A stretch of DNA of 64,000 bases from Ramlibacter cellulosilyticus (lineage in GTDB: Bacteria; Pseudomonadota; Gammaproteobacteria; Burkholderiales; Burkholderiaceae_C): contig NZ_JACORT010000013.1 of assembly GCF_014297465.1 (NCBI RefSeq), positions 1 through 64,000 on the forward strand. Direction: 5' to 3'. A program made the translations under genes and the position numbers. A model generated the notes under the pieces. It saw nothing but the letters and a program-made list of their open reading frames with translations, had not been told where the DNA came from and ran no database searches. Positions 18,427 to 27,020 of the stretch are shown one piece after another; position 1 is the first letter of the stretch, and every line of letters starts with the position of its first letter.

Positions 18427-18813
18427 TCAGGACGGTTGATCGAGGAGAAGGGCCACTGCCACCTCCCGCCCCTCCTGCGCCAGGATGTTGTAGGTGCGGC
18501 AGGCGGCCGCCGTGTCCATGGTCTCGATGCCGATGCGCGCCTGCGCCAGGGGGGCGATCCAGGCGGGCCGGGGGAAGCGGATGCGCGGCCCGCTGCCGAA
18601 GATCACCACTTCGACCTTCAGCGCGGCGAGCTGCGCGAAGTGTTCCGGTCCCAGCTCCTCGTAGCTGCCTGCCCAGGCGAAACGTTCGCCGCGCGAGCCC
18701 AGGACGACGTTGTGCGTGATCTTTTCCGCCCCGGCGCCCGAACCCACGCCCACCCAGCCGGGGCCGTAGCCGGTGATGGTCTGTGCGTCGGACTGATCGG
18801 GCTGGAGCTTCAA
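18427..18813 (-). CDS. Mth938-like domain-containing protein (DUF498)
   Basis: 128-residue soluble alpha/beta protein with the Mth938/NDUFAF3-type core: ITGYGPGWV, a central VEVVIFGSGPRIRFP and a C-terminal TMDTAAACRTYNILAQEGR. Relatives include the mitochondrial complex I assembly factor NDUFAF3; the bacterial role is not settled. It lies upstream of bcp on the same strand with 118 bp between them, and is divergent from the aminotransferase gene. Confidence 0.85.
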   Translation of the reverse strand: MKLQPDQSDAQTITGYGPGWVGVGSGAGAEKITHNVVLGSRGERFAWAGSYEELGPEHFAQLAALKVEVVIFGSGPRIRFPRPAWIAPLAQARIGIETMDTAAACRTYNILAQEGREVAVALLLDQPS

Positions 18814-18918
18814 GGGGGATCCGGAGAGGGTGGAGATGGCGGCCCTCTCGGAAGAGCCGCAGGCAATCTATGGTCAAATTATAGGTTTCACCTCCTCTCA
18901 CCGCCTTGCGGAGGGCCT

Positions 18919-20145
18919 TTGAAGACCGTCCAGAAATCCACCAAGCTCGCCAACGTGCTGTACGACATCCGCGGTCCCATCATGGACGCGGCCCGGCAGA
19001 TGGAGGAAGAAGGGCACAAGATCATCAAGCTGAACATCGGCAACCTCGCGCCGTTCGGCTTCGATGCGCCGGAAGAGATCCAGCAGGACATGATCCGCAA
19101 CCTCGCGAACTCCGCGGGGTACTCCGACAGCAAGGGCATCTTCGCCGCGCGCAAGGCGGTGATGCACTACACCCAGCAGCAGGGCATCCAGGGCGTCACG
19201 CTCGACGACATCTGGCTGGGCAACGGGGCGAGCGAGCTGATCGCCATCGCCACCAACGCGCTGCTGAACGAGGGCGACGAGCTGCTCATTCCCTCGCCGG
19301 ACTACCCGCTGTGGACCGCCTGCACGGCGCTCGCCGGCGGCACGCCGGTGCACTACCAGTGCGACGAGGCCAACGGCTGGATGCCGGACCCGGCGGACAT
19401 CCGCCGCAAGATCACCCCGTCCACCAAGGGCATCGTGGTGATCAACCCGAACAACCCCACCGGCGCGCTGTACTCCGACGAACTCCTGCGCGAGATCGTG
19501 GCGATCGCCCGCCAGCACAACCTGGTCATCTTCGCCGACGAGGTCTACGACAAGGTCCTCTACGACGGCGTGAAGCACACCGCGATCGCGAGCCTGTCGG
19601 AAGACGTGCTGACGCTCACGTTCAATTCGCTGTCCAAGAGCTACCGTTCCTGCGGCTACCGCGCCGGCTGGCTGGTGGTCTCCGGCGACAAGAAGGCCGC
19701 CGCCGACTACATCGAGGGCCTCACCATGCTCTCGAACATGCGCCTGTGCGCCAACGTGCCGGGCCAGTGGGCCATCCAGACGGCGCTGGGCGGCTACCAG
19801 AGCATCGGCGAGCTGGTCGGCCCCGGCGGGCGCCTGCGCCGCCAGCGCGACCTGGCCTACGAGCTGATCACCGCCATTCCCGGCGTCACCTGCAACAAGC
19901 CGCAGGCCGCGCTCTACATGTTCCCGCGGCTCGACCCGAAGATGTACCCCATCGCGGACGACCGCCAGTTCTTCCTGGAACTGCTGCAGGCCACGCGCGT
20001 GATGCTGGTGCAGGGCTCCGGCTTCAACTACCCGGACAACAACCACTTCCGCATCGTCTTCCTGCCGCACGAGGACGACCTGCGCGAGGCCGTCGGCCGC
20101 ATCGCGCGCTTCCTAGACCAATATCGCAAGCGTCACTCGAAATGA
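18919..20145 (+). CDS. alaA: Pyridoxal-phosphate aminotransferase, AlaA-like (alanine/glutamate-pyruvate)
   Basis: Class I/II fold aminotransferase of 408 residues (E. coli AlaA 405), probably making alanine from pyruvate with glutamate. Lys240 in LSKSYRSCGYRAGW is the PLP Schiff-base lysine at the same number as in AlaA; NPNNPTGALYS and FADEVYDKV are conserved cofactor-pocket segments. The start is TTG at 18919, with GGAGGG about 5 nt upstream, because the conserved KSTKLANVLYDIRGP sequence begins directly after it and no ATG fits. It overlaps hom by 4 nt and probably leads the operon. Confidence 0.9.
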   Translation: MKTVQKSTKLANVLYDIRGPIMDAARQMEEEGHKIIKLNIGNLAPFGFDAPEEIQQDMIRNLANSAGYSDSKGIFAARKAVMHYTQQQGIQGVTLDDIWLGNGASELIAIATNALLNEGDELLIPSPDYPLWTACTALAGGTPVHYQCDEANGWMPDPADIRRKITPSTKGIVVINPNNPTGALYSDELLREIVAIARQHNLVIFADEVYDKVLYDGVKHTAIASLSEDVLTLTFNSLSKSYRSCGYRAGWLVVSGDKKAAADYIEGLTMLSNMRLCANVPGQWAIQTALGGYQSIGELVGPGGRLRRQRDLAYELITAIPGVTCNKPQAALYMFPRLDPKMYPIADDRQFFLELLQATRVMLVQGSGFNYPDNNHFRIVFLPHEDDLREAVGRIARFLDQYRKRHSK

Positions 20146-21464
20146 ATCCGATCCAAGTCGGCCTGCTGGGCATAGGCACCGTGGGCAGCGGTGTCTTCAA
20201 CGTCCTGAAGCGCAACCAGGCCGAGATCAAGCGCCGCGCGGGCCGCGGCATCGAAATCACGATGGTCGCGGACCTCGACACCGCCCGCGCGGAAGCCGTC
20301 GTCGGCAGGAACGCGAAGGTCGTCAAGGACGCCCGCGAGATCATCGCCAACCCGGACATCGACATCGTCATCGAGCTGATCGGGGGCTACGGCATCGCGC
20401 GCCAGCTCGTGATGGAAGCCATCGCGCAAGGCAAGCACGTCATCACCGCCAACAAGGCGCTGCTGGCCGTGCACGGCACCGAGATCTTCGCCGCCGCGCA
20501 CGCCAAGGGCGTGATGGTGGCCTTCGAAGCGGCGGTGGCCGGCGGCATCCCGATCATCAAGTCGCTGCGCGAAGGCCTCACCGCCAACCGCATCGAGTGG
20601 ATCGCCGGCATCATCAACGGCACCACCAACTTCATCCTGTCGGAGATGCGGGACAAGGGCCTCGATTTCGACGTGGTGCTGAAGGAAGCGCAGCGCCTGG
20701 GCTACGCGGAGGCGGATCCCACCTTCGACATCGAAGGCGTGGACGCCGCGCACAAGGCGACGATCATGAGCGCCATCGCGTTCGGCGTGCCGGTGCAGTT
20801 CGACAAGGCCTACGTCGAGGGCATCACCAAGCTCTCGTCGCAGGACATCGAGTACGCGGAGCAGCTGGGCTACCGCATCAAGCTGCTGGGCATCACCAAG
20901 CGCACGGCCCAGGGCATCGAGCTGCGCGTGCACCCGACGCTGGTGCCGTGCAAGCGCCTGATCGCCAACGTGGAAGGCGCGATGAACGCCGTGGTGGTGC
21001 AGGGCGATGCCGTCGGCACCACCCTCTACTACGGCAAGGGCGCGGGCTCCGAGCCCACCGCCAGCGCCGTGATCGCCGACCTCGTGGACGTGACGCGCCT
21101 GCACACCGTGGATGCCGCGCACCGCGTGCCGCACCTCGCGTTCCAGCCGGACGCGATGAGCGAGGAAGCCATCCTGCCCATGAGCGAGGTGGTCACGAGC
21201 TACTACCTGCGCCTGCGCGTCGCCGACCAGGCGGGCGTGCTGGCCAAGGTCGCGAGCCTGCTGGCGAACGCCGGCGTCAGCATCGACGCGATGCTGCAGC
21301 GCGAAGCCTCGGCGCTGGGCGGCAAGGGCGCGACGCAGACCGACCTGATCCTGCTCACGCACACGGTGCGCGAAGGCACGATGAACGAGGTGATCGCGCA
21401 GATGCAGGGCCTGGCCACCGTGCTCGCGCCCATCGTGCGCATCCGCAAGGAAGAACTGGCCTGA
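20142..21464 (+). CDS. hom: Homoserine dehydrogenase
   Basis: Reduces aspartate semialdehyde to homoserine for threonine and methionine synthesis. 440 residues: NAD(P)-binding Rossmann domain (GLLGIGTVGSGV, 8-19), catalytic domain with GGIPIIKSLREGL and NGTTNFILSEM, and a C-terminal ACT domain (about 350-435, YYLRLRVADQAGVLA) that normally gives threonine feedback control. Start ATG overlaps the aminotransferase stop (ATGA), implying coupled translation. thrC follows 12 bp later. Confidence 0.97.
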   Translation: MNPIQVGLLGIGTVGSGVFNVLKRNQAEIKRRAGRGIEITMVADLDTARAEAVVGRNAKVVKDAREIIANPDIDIVIELIGGYGIARQLVMEAIAQGKHVITANKALLAVHGTEIFAAAHAKGVMVAFEAAVAGGIPIIKSLREGLTANRIEWIAGIINGTTNFILSEMRDKGLDFDVVLKEAQRLGYAEADPTFDIEGVDAAHKATIMSAIAFGVPVQFDKAYVEGITKLSSQDIEYAEQLGYRIKLLGITKRTAQGIELRVHPTLVPCKRLIANVEGAMNAVVVQGDAVGTTLYYGKGAGSEPTASAVIADLVDVTRLHTVDAAHRVPHLAFQPDAMSEEAILPMSEVVTSYYLRLRVADQAGVLAKVASLLANAGVSIDAMLQREASALGGKGATQTDLILLTHTVREGTMNEVIAQMQGLATVLAPIVRIRKEELA

Positions 21465-21476
21465 GGGCCGAGGACC

Positions 21477-22886
21477 ATGCTGTACCTGTCCACCCGCGGC
21501 CATCCCGACCGCAAGCACTTCTGCGAGATCCTGCTGGAAGGCCTGGCGCCGGACGGCGGGCTCTACCTGCCCGAGTCCTACCCGAAGGTCGATGCGGCCA
21601 CGCTCGCGAAGTGGCGCGGCCTGCCGTACCACGCGCTCGCCTTCGAGATCCTCTCCCTCTACATCGACGACATCCCGGCCGAGGACCTGCGCGCCATCAC
21701 GCGCAAGACCTACACCGAGGAGGTGTTCGGCACGCAGGCGATCGTCCCGCTGAAGCAGCTGGAAAAGGGCGTGTACCTCGAAGCCCTGTCCAACGGCCCC
21801 ACGCTGGCCTTCAAGGACATGGCCATGCAGCTGCTCGGCAACCTGTTCGAGTACGAGCTCGGCCGCCGCGGGGAGGAGCTGAACATCCTCGGCGCGACGT
21901 CCGGCGACACCGGCAGCGCCGCCGAATACGCGATGCGCGGCAAGAAGGGCGTGCGCGTCTTCATGACCTCGCCGCACGGCCGCATGAGCCCCTTCCAGCA
22001 GGCGCAGATGTTCAGCCTGCAGGACGCCAACATCCACAACCTCGCGATCGAGGGCGTCTTCGACGACTGCCAGGACATCGTGAAGGCGGTCTCCAACGAC
22101 CTCGCGTTCAAGCGCAAGTACCGCATCGGCACGGTCAATTCGATCAACTGGGCGCGGCTCGTGGCGCAGGTCGTCTACTACTTCGCCGGCTACTTCCAGG
22201 CGACGAAGTCGAACGACGAGCGCGTGAGCTTCGCGGTGCCTTCCGGCAACTTCGGCAACATCTGCGCCGGCCACGTCGCGCGCATGATGGGCCTGCCGAT
22301 CGCCAGGCTCGTGCTCGCGACGAACGAGAACGACGTCCTCGACGAGTTCTTCCGCACGGGCGTCTACCGCGTCCGGGGCAGCAAGGACACGTACGAGACC
22401 TCCAGCCCCTCGATGGACATCTCCAAGGCGAGCAACTTCGAGCGCTTCGTGTTCGACCTGCTGGAGCGCGACGGCGCGAAGGTGCGCTACCTGTTTGCCG
22501 AGGAGCTCGCGGCCAAGGGGCGGTTCGACCTGTCGCACGCCGCGCTGGCAGGCCGGGAGCAGTACGGCTTCGTGTCCGGCAAGAGCACGCATGCCGACCG
22601 CCTCGCGACCATCCGCGACACCTTCGAGCGCTTCGGCACGATGATCGACACGCACACCGCCGACGGCCTGAAGGTCGCCCGCGAGCAGCTGCAGCCCGGC
22701 ATCCCCATGATCGTCCTCGAGACCGCGTTGCCGATCAAGTTCGCCGCGACCATCGTGGAGGCGCTGGGCCGCGAGCCCGACCGCCCCGCGAAGTTCGCGG
22801 GCATCGAGAACCTCCCCAAGCGCGTGACCGTGCTGCCCGCCGACGCGGAGAAGGTGAAGCAGTTCATCGCCGCGCACTGCGCATGA
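21477..22886 (+). CDS. thrC: Threonine synthase
   Basis: PLP enzyme converting O-phosphohomoserine to threonine. 469 residues, the longer fold type II form found in proteobacteria and fungi. N-terminus MLYLSTRG is typical; PLP lysine is Lys113 in TLAFKDMAMQ, and the phosphate-binding segment is ATSGDTGSAA. It shares a 4-nt overlap with mobB. No homoserine kinase gene (thrB) is next to it; in Burkholderiales that gene is usually elsewhere. Confidence 0.97.
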   Translation: MLYLSTRGHPDRKHFCEILLEGLAPDGGLYLPESYPKVDAATLAKWRGLPYHALAFEILSLYIDDIPAEDLRAITRKTYTEEVFGTQAIVPLKQLEKGVYLEALSNGPTLAFKDMAMQLLGNLFEYELGRRGEELNILGATSGDTGSAAEYAMRGKKGVRVFMTSPHGRMSPFQQAQMFSLQDANIHNLAIEGVFDDCQDIVKAVSNDLAFKRKYRIGTVNSINWARLVAQVVYYFAGYFQATKSNDERVSFAVPSGNFGNICAGHVARMMGLPIARLVLATNENDVLDEFFRTGVYRVRGSKDTYETSSPSMDISKASNFERFVFDLLERDGAKVRYLFAEELAAKGRFDLSHAALAGREQYGFVSGKSTHADRLATIRDTFERFGTMIDTHTADGLKVAREQLQPGIPMIVLETALPIKFAATIVEALGREPDRPAKFAGIENLPKRVTVLPADAEKVKQFIAAHCA

Positions 22887-23416
22887 AGGTCGTCGGCTTC
22901 GCCGGTTACTCCGGCTCGGGCAAGACCCATCTCGTGGAGCAACTGATCCCCGCGCTGAAGCTGCGGGGCCTGCGCGTCTCCGTCGTGAAGCACGCGCACC
23001 ACAAGTTCGACATCGACCATCCCGGCAAGGACACGTACCGCCACCGCGAGGCCGGCGCCTTCGAGGTCGTGGTCGCCTCGGACCGGAGGCTGGCGCTGAT
23101 GCGCGAGTTCGAGCAGCCTGCCGAGCTCTCCGTGCACCACCTGATCGCGGAGCTCTACGACGGCGTGGACTGGGTCCTGGTGGAAGGCTTCAAGCAGAGC
23201 AACCTGCTCAAGGTCGAGATCTGGCGGCCCGACGCCGGCAAGCCCGCGCGCTACCCGGACGACGACTTCGTCGTCGCGATCGCCACCGACGCGCCCGACC
23301 GCCTGCCCGCGCCCACCCTGCGGCCCGTGCTGGATCTGAACGACCCCGATGCCGTCGCGCAGTGGCTGGTCGACAATGGGGACCGGTTCGACTACGACCC
23401 GGAGCGATACGCATGA
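22883..23416 (+). CDS. mobB: Molybdopterin-guanine dinucleotide biosynthesis adapter protein MobB
   Basis: GTP-binding helper of MobA in attaching GMP to molybdopterin. 177 residues with a P-loop GYSGSGKT at 8-15 and the conserved VSVVKHAHHKFDIDHPGKD and WVLVEGFK segments. ATGA overlaps join it to thrC upstream and moeA downstream, so threonine and cofactor genes are read as one unit. mobA itself is not in the window. Confidence 0.93.
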   Translation: MKVVGFAGYSGSGKTHLVEQLIPALKLRGLRVSVVKHAHHKFDIDHPGKDTYRHREAGAFEVVVASDRRLALMREFEQPAELSVHHLIAELYDGVDWVLVEGFKQSNLLKVEIWRPDAGKPARYPDDDFVVAIATDAPDRLPAPTLRPVLDLNDPDAVAQWLVDNGDRFDYDPERYA

Positions 23417-24642
23417 CCGAGAAGCGTCCGCCGCTGCGCCCCCTGGACGACGCGCTGCTGGAGCTGCTGTCGCACGCGCGGCTGCTGCCCGGCACCGAGA
23501 GCGTCGCCACCTTCGAGGCGGATGGACGCGTGCTGGCGGAAGACCTCGTCTCGCCGCTGCAGGTGCCGCCGCAGGACAACAGCTCCATGGACGGCTACGC
23601 CGTGCGCGTGGCGGAGATCGCCGACGAAGGCGTGCCGCTGCCCGTGAGCCAGCGCATCCCCGCGGGTGCCGCTGCGCAGCCGCTGCAGCCCGGAACCGCG
23701 GCCCGCATCTTCACCGGCGCGCCCGTGCCCGAAGGCGCCGACGCCATCGTGATGCAGGAAGACACGGAGCAGCTGCCCGACGGCCGCGTGCGCATCCAGC
23801 GCGTGCCTTCGGCGGGCCAGTGGATCCGCCGCAGCGGCGAGGACATCACGCGTGGCAGCACGGTGCTGGCGCGCGGAGAGCGCATCGGCCCCGCCGCGCA
23901 AGGCCTGGCTGCGAGCATCGGCCGCGACCGCCTGGTGGTGGCGCAGCGCCCGCGCGTGGCCCTGTTCTCCACGGGCGACGAACTGGTGATGCCGGGGCAG
24001 GTGGCGCCCGAGGCCATGAAGCCCGGCGCCATCTACAACTCCAACCGCTTCTTCCTGCGCAGCCTGCTGCTGCGGCTCGGCTGCGAGGTGCAGGACCTCG
24101 GCATCGTCCCGGACCGGCGCGATGCCACCATCGAGGCGCTGCGGACCGCGGCGCAGAGCAACGACCTGATCCTCACCAGCGGCGGCGTGTCCGTCGGCGA
24201 GGAAGACCACATCAAGCCCGCCGTGCAGCAGCTCGGCTCGCTGGACCTGTGGCAGATCGCGATGAAGCCGGGCAAGCCCTTCGCGTACGGCCATGTGGGC
24301 CATGCGCATTTCATCGGCCTGCCAGGCAACCCCGTCTCGAGCTTCGTCACCTTCCTCGTCCTGGTGCGGCCCTTCCTGCTGAAGCTGCAGGGCGCGGCGC
24401 AGCTGTCGGCGCGTGCCGTGCAGCTGCGCGCCGACTTCGACTGGCCCCGGCCCGACAAGCGCCGCGAGTTCCTGCGCGCGCGCCGCGACCTCGAAGGCGG
24501 GCTCACGCTGTTCCCGAACCAGAGTTCCGGCGTGCTGACGTCCACCGTGTGGGCCGACGGGCTCGTGGACGTGCCGGCGGGGGCGACCATCGCGCGCGGG
24601 GACTTCGTGCGCTTCCTGCCGCTGGCGGAGTTGCTGGCATGA
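23413..24642 (+). CDS. moeA: Molybdopterin molybdenumtransferase MoeA
   Basis: Inserts molybdate into adenylylated molybdopterin. 409 residues with the MoeA order: N-terminal region with DGYAVR, domain carrying IFTGAPVPEGADAIVMQED, the MoCF-like core (ALFSTGDELV, TSGGVSVGEEDHI) and a C-terminal beta domain (from about 335). ATGA overlaps on both sides link it to mobB and moaD. Confidence 0.95.
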   Translation: MTEKRPPLRPLDDALLELLSHARLLPGTESVATFEADGRVLAEDLVSPLQVPPQDNSSMDGYAVRVAEIADEGVPLPVSQRIPAGAAAQPLQPGTAARIFTGAPVPEGADAIVMQEDTEQLPDGRVRIQRVPSAGQWIRRSGEDITRGSTVLARGERIGPAAQGLAASIGRDRLVVAQRPRVALFSTGDELVMPGQVAPEAMKPGAIYNSNRFFLRSLLLRLGCEVQDLGIVPDRRDATIEALRTAAQSNDLILTSGGVSVGEEDHIKPAVQQLGSLDLWQIAMKPGKPFAYGHVGHAHFIGLPGNPVSSFVTFLVLVRPFLLKLQGAAQLSARAVQLRADFDWPRPDKRREFLRARRDLEGGLTLFPNQSSGVLTSTVWADGLVDVPAGATIARGDFVRFLPLAELLA

Positions 24643-24890
24643 AGGTCAGGATCCGTTATTTCGCCTCGATCCGCGAAGCGGTGGGGCAGGGCAGCGAGGA
24701 GCTGCAGACCCGCAGCGAGACGCTCGGTGCGCTGCGCGAGGAGCTCGTCGCGCGCGGCGCGCCTTATGCCGCCGTGCTCGCCCGCGGGCGTGCCGTGCGG
24801 ATGGCGCTCGACCAGGTGATGAGCGACGAGTCGGCTGCCTTGCGCGAAGGCGCCGAGGTCGCGTTCTTCCCGCCCGTCACCGGGGGCTGA
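24639..24890 (+). CDS. moaD: Molybdopterin synthase sulfur carrier subunit MoaD
   Basis: 83-residue ubiquitin-fold protein ending in PPVTGG; the terminal Gly-Gly is thiocarboxylated and supplies sulfur for the molybdopterin dithiolene. Starts inside the moeA stop (ATGA) and is followed 2 bp later by moaE, its synthase partner. Confidence 0.95.
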   Translation: MKVRIRYFASIREAVGQGSEELQTRSETLGALREELVARGAPYAAVLARGRAVRMALDQVMSDESAALREGAEVAFFPPVTGG

Positions 24891-24892
24891 GC

Positions 24893-25363
24893 ATGGCCCG
24901 CGTCTCCATCCAGACCGAGGATTTCGACGTCGCCGCCGAGATCGCCGCGCTGCGCGCCGGCGACGGCGGTGTCGGCGCGGTGTGCAGCTTCATCGGCACC
25001 GTGAGGGACCGCAGCGACGGCAGCGCCGTCACCGCCATGGAGCTGGAGCACTATCCCGGCATGACGGAGAAGGCGATCGAGCACATGATCGACGAGGCGC
25101 TGCGCCGCTTCGACATCCGCGGCGTGCGCGTGATCCATCGCGTGGGTCCGTTGAAGGTCGAGGACCAGATCGTGCTGGTCGCCGTCACCTCCGCCCACCG
25201 CGGCGAAAGCTTCCAGGCCTGCGAGTTCCTGATGGACTACCTGAAGACGCAGGCGCCGTTTTGGAAGAAGGAAAGCACGCCGGAAGGCGAGCGGTGGGTG
25301 GACGCCCGCGTCGCCGACGATGCTGCGCTTCGCCGCTGGGGCATCGACAGCGCGAATTCGTAG
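24893..25363 (+). CDS. moaE: Molybdopterin synthase catalytic subunit MoaE
   Basis: 156 residues; with MoaD it converts cyclic pyranopterin monophosphate to molybdopterin. Conserved features are CSFIGTVRD, the MELEHYPGMTEK segment, HRVGPLKVED, and the active-site region KTQAPFWKKES. Last gene of the seven-gene run. Its TAG stop is formed by the first bases of the palindromic repeat that follows. Confidence 0.95.
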   Translation: MARVSIQTEDFDVAAEIAALRAGDGGVGAVCSFIGTVRDRSDGSAVTAMELEHYPGMTEKAIEHMIDEALRRFDIRGVRVIHRVGPLKVEDQIVLVAVTSAHRGESFQACEFLMDYLKTQAPFWKKESTPEGERWVDARVADDAALRRWGIDSANS

Positions 25364-25440
25364 GCTGGGTTGCGCGCCAGCGCACCCCAGCTTCGCGGCG
25401 CTCGCCTGATCGCTGGGGTGGCTTCGCCAACCCAGCCTAC
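25360..25440. repeat. Compound palindrome, GTAGGCTGGGTTG type (copy 2)
   Basis: 81 bp bounded by GTAGGCTGGGTTG on the left and its exact complement CAACCCAGCCTAC on the right, with two internal hairpins. It fills the whole space between the convergent moaE and Bug genes. The TAG in the left end is the moaE stop (25361-25363) and the TAG in the right end, on the minus strand, is the Bug gene stop (25437-25439). Probably acts as a two-way terminator. Confidence 0.85.
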
Positions 25441-26423
25441 TTCGGCGTGAACCCGCTCGCCTTGATGATCCTGTCCCACGTCGCCGTATAGCTCGTCACG
25501 CGCTTCGCGAACGCGGCCTGCGGCTGGTATGCCACCGCCAGGCCCATCGCGGCCAGGTGCTCGCGCACGTCCGGCATCGCGATCACTTTCGCGAGCGCCT
25601 GGTTGAAGCGCTCCACCACGGCGGGCGGCGTGCCCGCGGGCGCGAAGAAGCCGTAGTAAGGCAGTTCCTCGAGGCCGGCGACGCCCAGTTCGGCGAAGGT
25701 GGGCACGTCGGGCAGGATGGCCTGGCGCTTGTCGCCGATCACGGCCACGATGCGCAGCCGGCCGGCCTTGTGGTTCTCGATGAAGTCGGGAACGGACGCC
25801 ACGCCGGCCTTGATCTGGTTGCCGAGCATGTCGGCCATCATGGGCGCGCCGCCGCGGTAGGGCGCCGCCTGCAGGTCCAGCTTGTACCGGGCGGCGACCA
25901 TGCCGACCAGGAACTCGGGGATGGACGCGGGCGCCGGCACGCCGATCGTGTCCTTGCCGCCGGAGGTCTGCACGTGGCGGACGTACTCGGCCACCGACTT
26001 CGCCGGCGTGCCGCCGGAGACGGCCAGGGCGTTGGCGAAGGTGGCGAAGCCCGAGACGGGCACGAAGTCCACCGCAGGATCGAAGCCGGGGTTCTTCGTC
26101 ACGAGCGGCAGGATCGAGATCGAGTGGTCGTGGCTGAGGAAGAGGGTGTTGCCGTCCGGCGCCGCCGCCTTGAGCGCCTGCGCCGCGATCTGGCCTCCCG
26201 CGCCCGCGCGGTTTTCCACCACCACCGGCGCGCCGAGCTGGTCCTTCAGCTTCTCGGCGAGCGTGCGCGCGATCGCGTCGGTGCCGCCGCCGGGCGGGAA
26301 GCCGACCAGGATGCGCACCGGGGCGCCCGATTGGGCCTGCGCAAGGCCGGCGGCAAGGGTGAACAGGCCGGCCAGCGCGAGGCGGCGCAGCGGGCGGAAG
26401 CGGGAGGTGTCGTTGTCGGGCAT
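25437..26423 (-). CDS. Bug-family tripartite tricarboxylate transporter substrate-binding protein (TctC-like)
   Basis: 328-residue periplasmic binding protein. A signal peptide (LRRLALAGLFTLAAGLAQAQ, about 10-31) is followed by the Bug motifs VRILVGFPPGGGTDAIAR and PVVVENRAGAGGQIAAQ, the segment that contacts the ligand carboxylate. Most Bug proteins bind a carboxylate; the exact ligand is unknown. It lies 25 bp downstream of the marR gene on the same strand. No TctA/TctB membrane subunits are in the window. Confidence 0.9.
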   Translation of the reverse strand: MPDNDTSRFRPLRRLALAGLFTLAAGLAQAQSGAPVRILVGFPPGGGTDAIARTLAEKLKDQLGAPVVVENRAGAGGQIAAQALKAAAPDGNTLFLSHDHSISILPLVTKNPGFDPAVDFVPVSGFATFANALAVSGGTPAKSVAEYVRHVQTSGGKDTIGVPAPASIPEFLVGMVAARYKLDLQAAPYRGGAPMMADMLGNQIKAGVASVPDFIENHKAGRLRIVAVIGDKRQAILPDVPTFAELGVAGLEELPYYGFFAPAGTPPAVVERFNQALAKVIAMPDVREHLAAMGLAVAYQPQAAFAKRVTSYTATWDRIIKASGFTPK

Positions 26424-26448
26424 CCGGCGAGCATACCGGAGCGTCGCG

Positions 26449-26958
26449 TCACGCCACCTGACGCGTGGCTGGCGCGGGCGGCGGCACGAACGCGGCGCGC
26501 GCCTCGTCCTCGAGCCCGCCGGTGAGCAGCTGCAGCAGCTCCAGCAGCTGGTCCTGCTGCTCGCGATTGAGCGGCGCCATGAGGCGCCGGTACGCGCGCT
26601 CTGCAGGCTTCTGCGCCTGCTGCAGGATGCGCTCGCCCTCGCGCGTGAGCGTCACCGACACGTTGCGGCGGTTGTCCTCGGCCGGCCCGCGCGCCACGAA
26701 GCCGCGCGCCTGCAGGCCGCGCAGCACGCGCAGCACCGTCACCTTGTCGAAGCCGAGCGCGCGCGCGAGGGTCGACTGGCCGAGGCCCGGATGCGCCTGC
26801 AGCACCGTGAGCACGCCGAACTGGGCAGGCGTGAGGCCGAGGTCCTTGCAGGCGTCCTCGAAGACGGCGGCCGAGATCTGGTGCGCGCGGCGCAGCAGGA
26901 AGCCGGGGCGGGCATACAGCCGGGACAGGCTGACGGGGGTCTTCTGCGGGGCTGGCAA
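26449..26958 (-). CDS. MarR-family transcriptional regulator
   Basis: 169 residues with a MarR winged helix: recognition region LTPAQFGVLTVLQAHPGLGQ, then STLARALGFDKVTVLRVLRGL and wing VARGPAEDNRRNVSVTLTREG. It sits between two Bug genes, in a putative operon with the one on its own strand and divergent from the one at 27021. It probably senses an aromatic or related acid and represses both directions. Confidence 0.9.
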   Translation of the reverse strand: MPAPQKTPVSLSRLYARPGFLLRRAHQISAAVFEDACKDLGLTPAQFGVLTVLQAHPGLGQSTLARALGFDKVTVLRVLRGLQARGFVARGPAEDNRRNVSVTLTREGERILQQAQKPAERAYRRLMAPLNREQQDQLLELLQLLTGGLEDEARAAFVPPPAPATRQVA

Positions 26959-26974
26959 AGGCGGGGTCCTTGGG

Positions 26975-27012
26975 GTATGCGCCGATTGTGCCTCGTCCCG
27001 CGCCGCGCATAC
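26975..27012. promoter_or_regulatory. Inverted repeat in the marR/Bug divergent region
   Basis: GTATGCGC (26975-26982) and GCGCATAC (27005-27012) form a perfect 8-nt inverted repeat with centres 30 bp apart, about three helical turns. The position between the two divergent starts suits an operator pair for the adjacent MarR protein. Confidence 0.35.
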
Positions 27013-27020
27013 TCGTTAGC

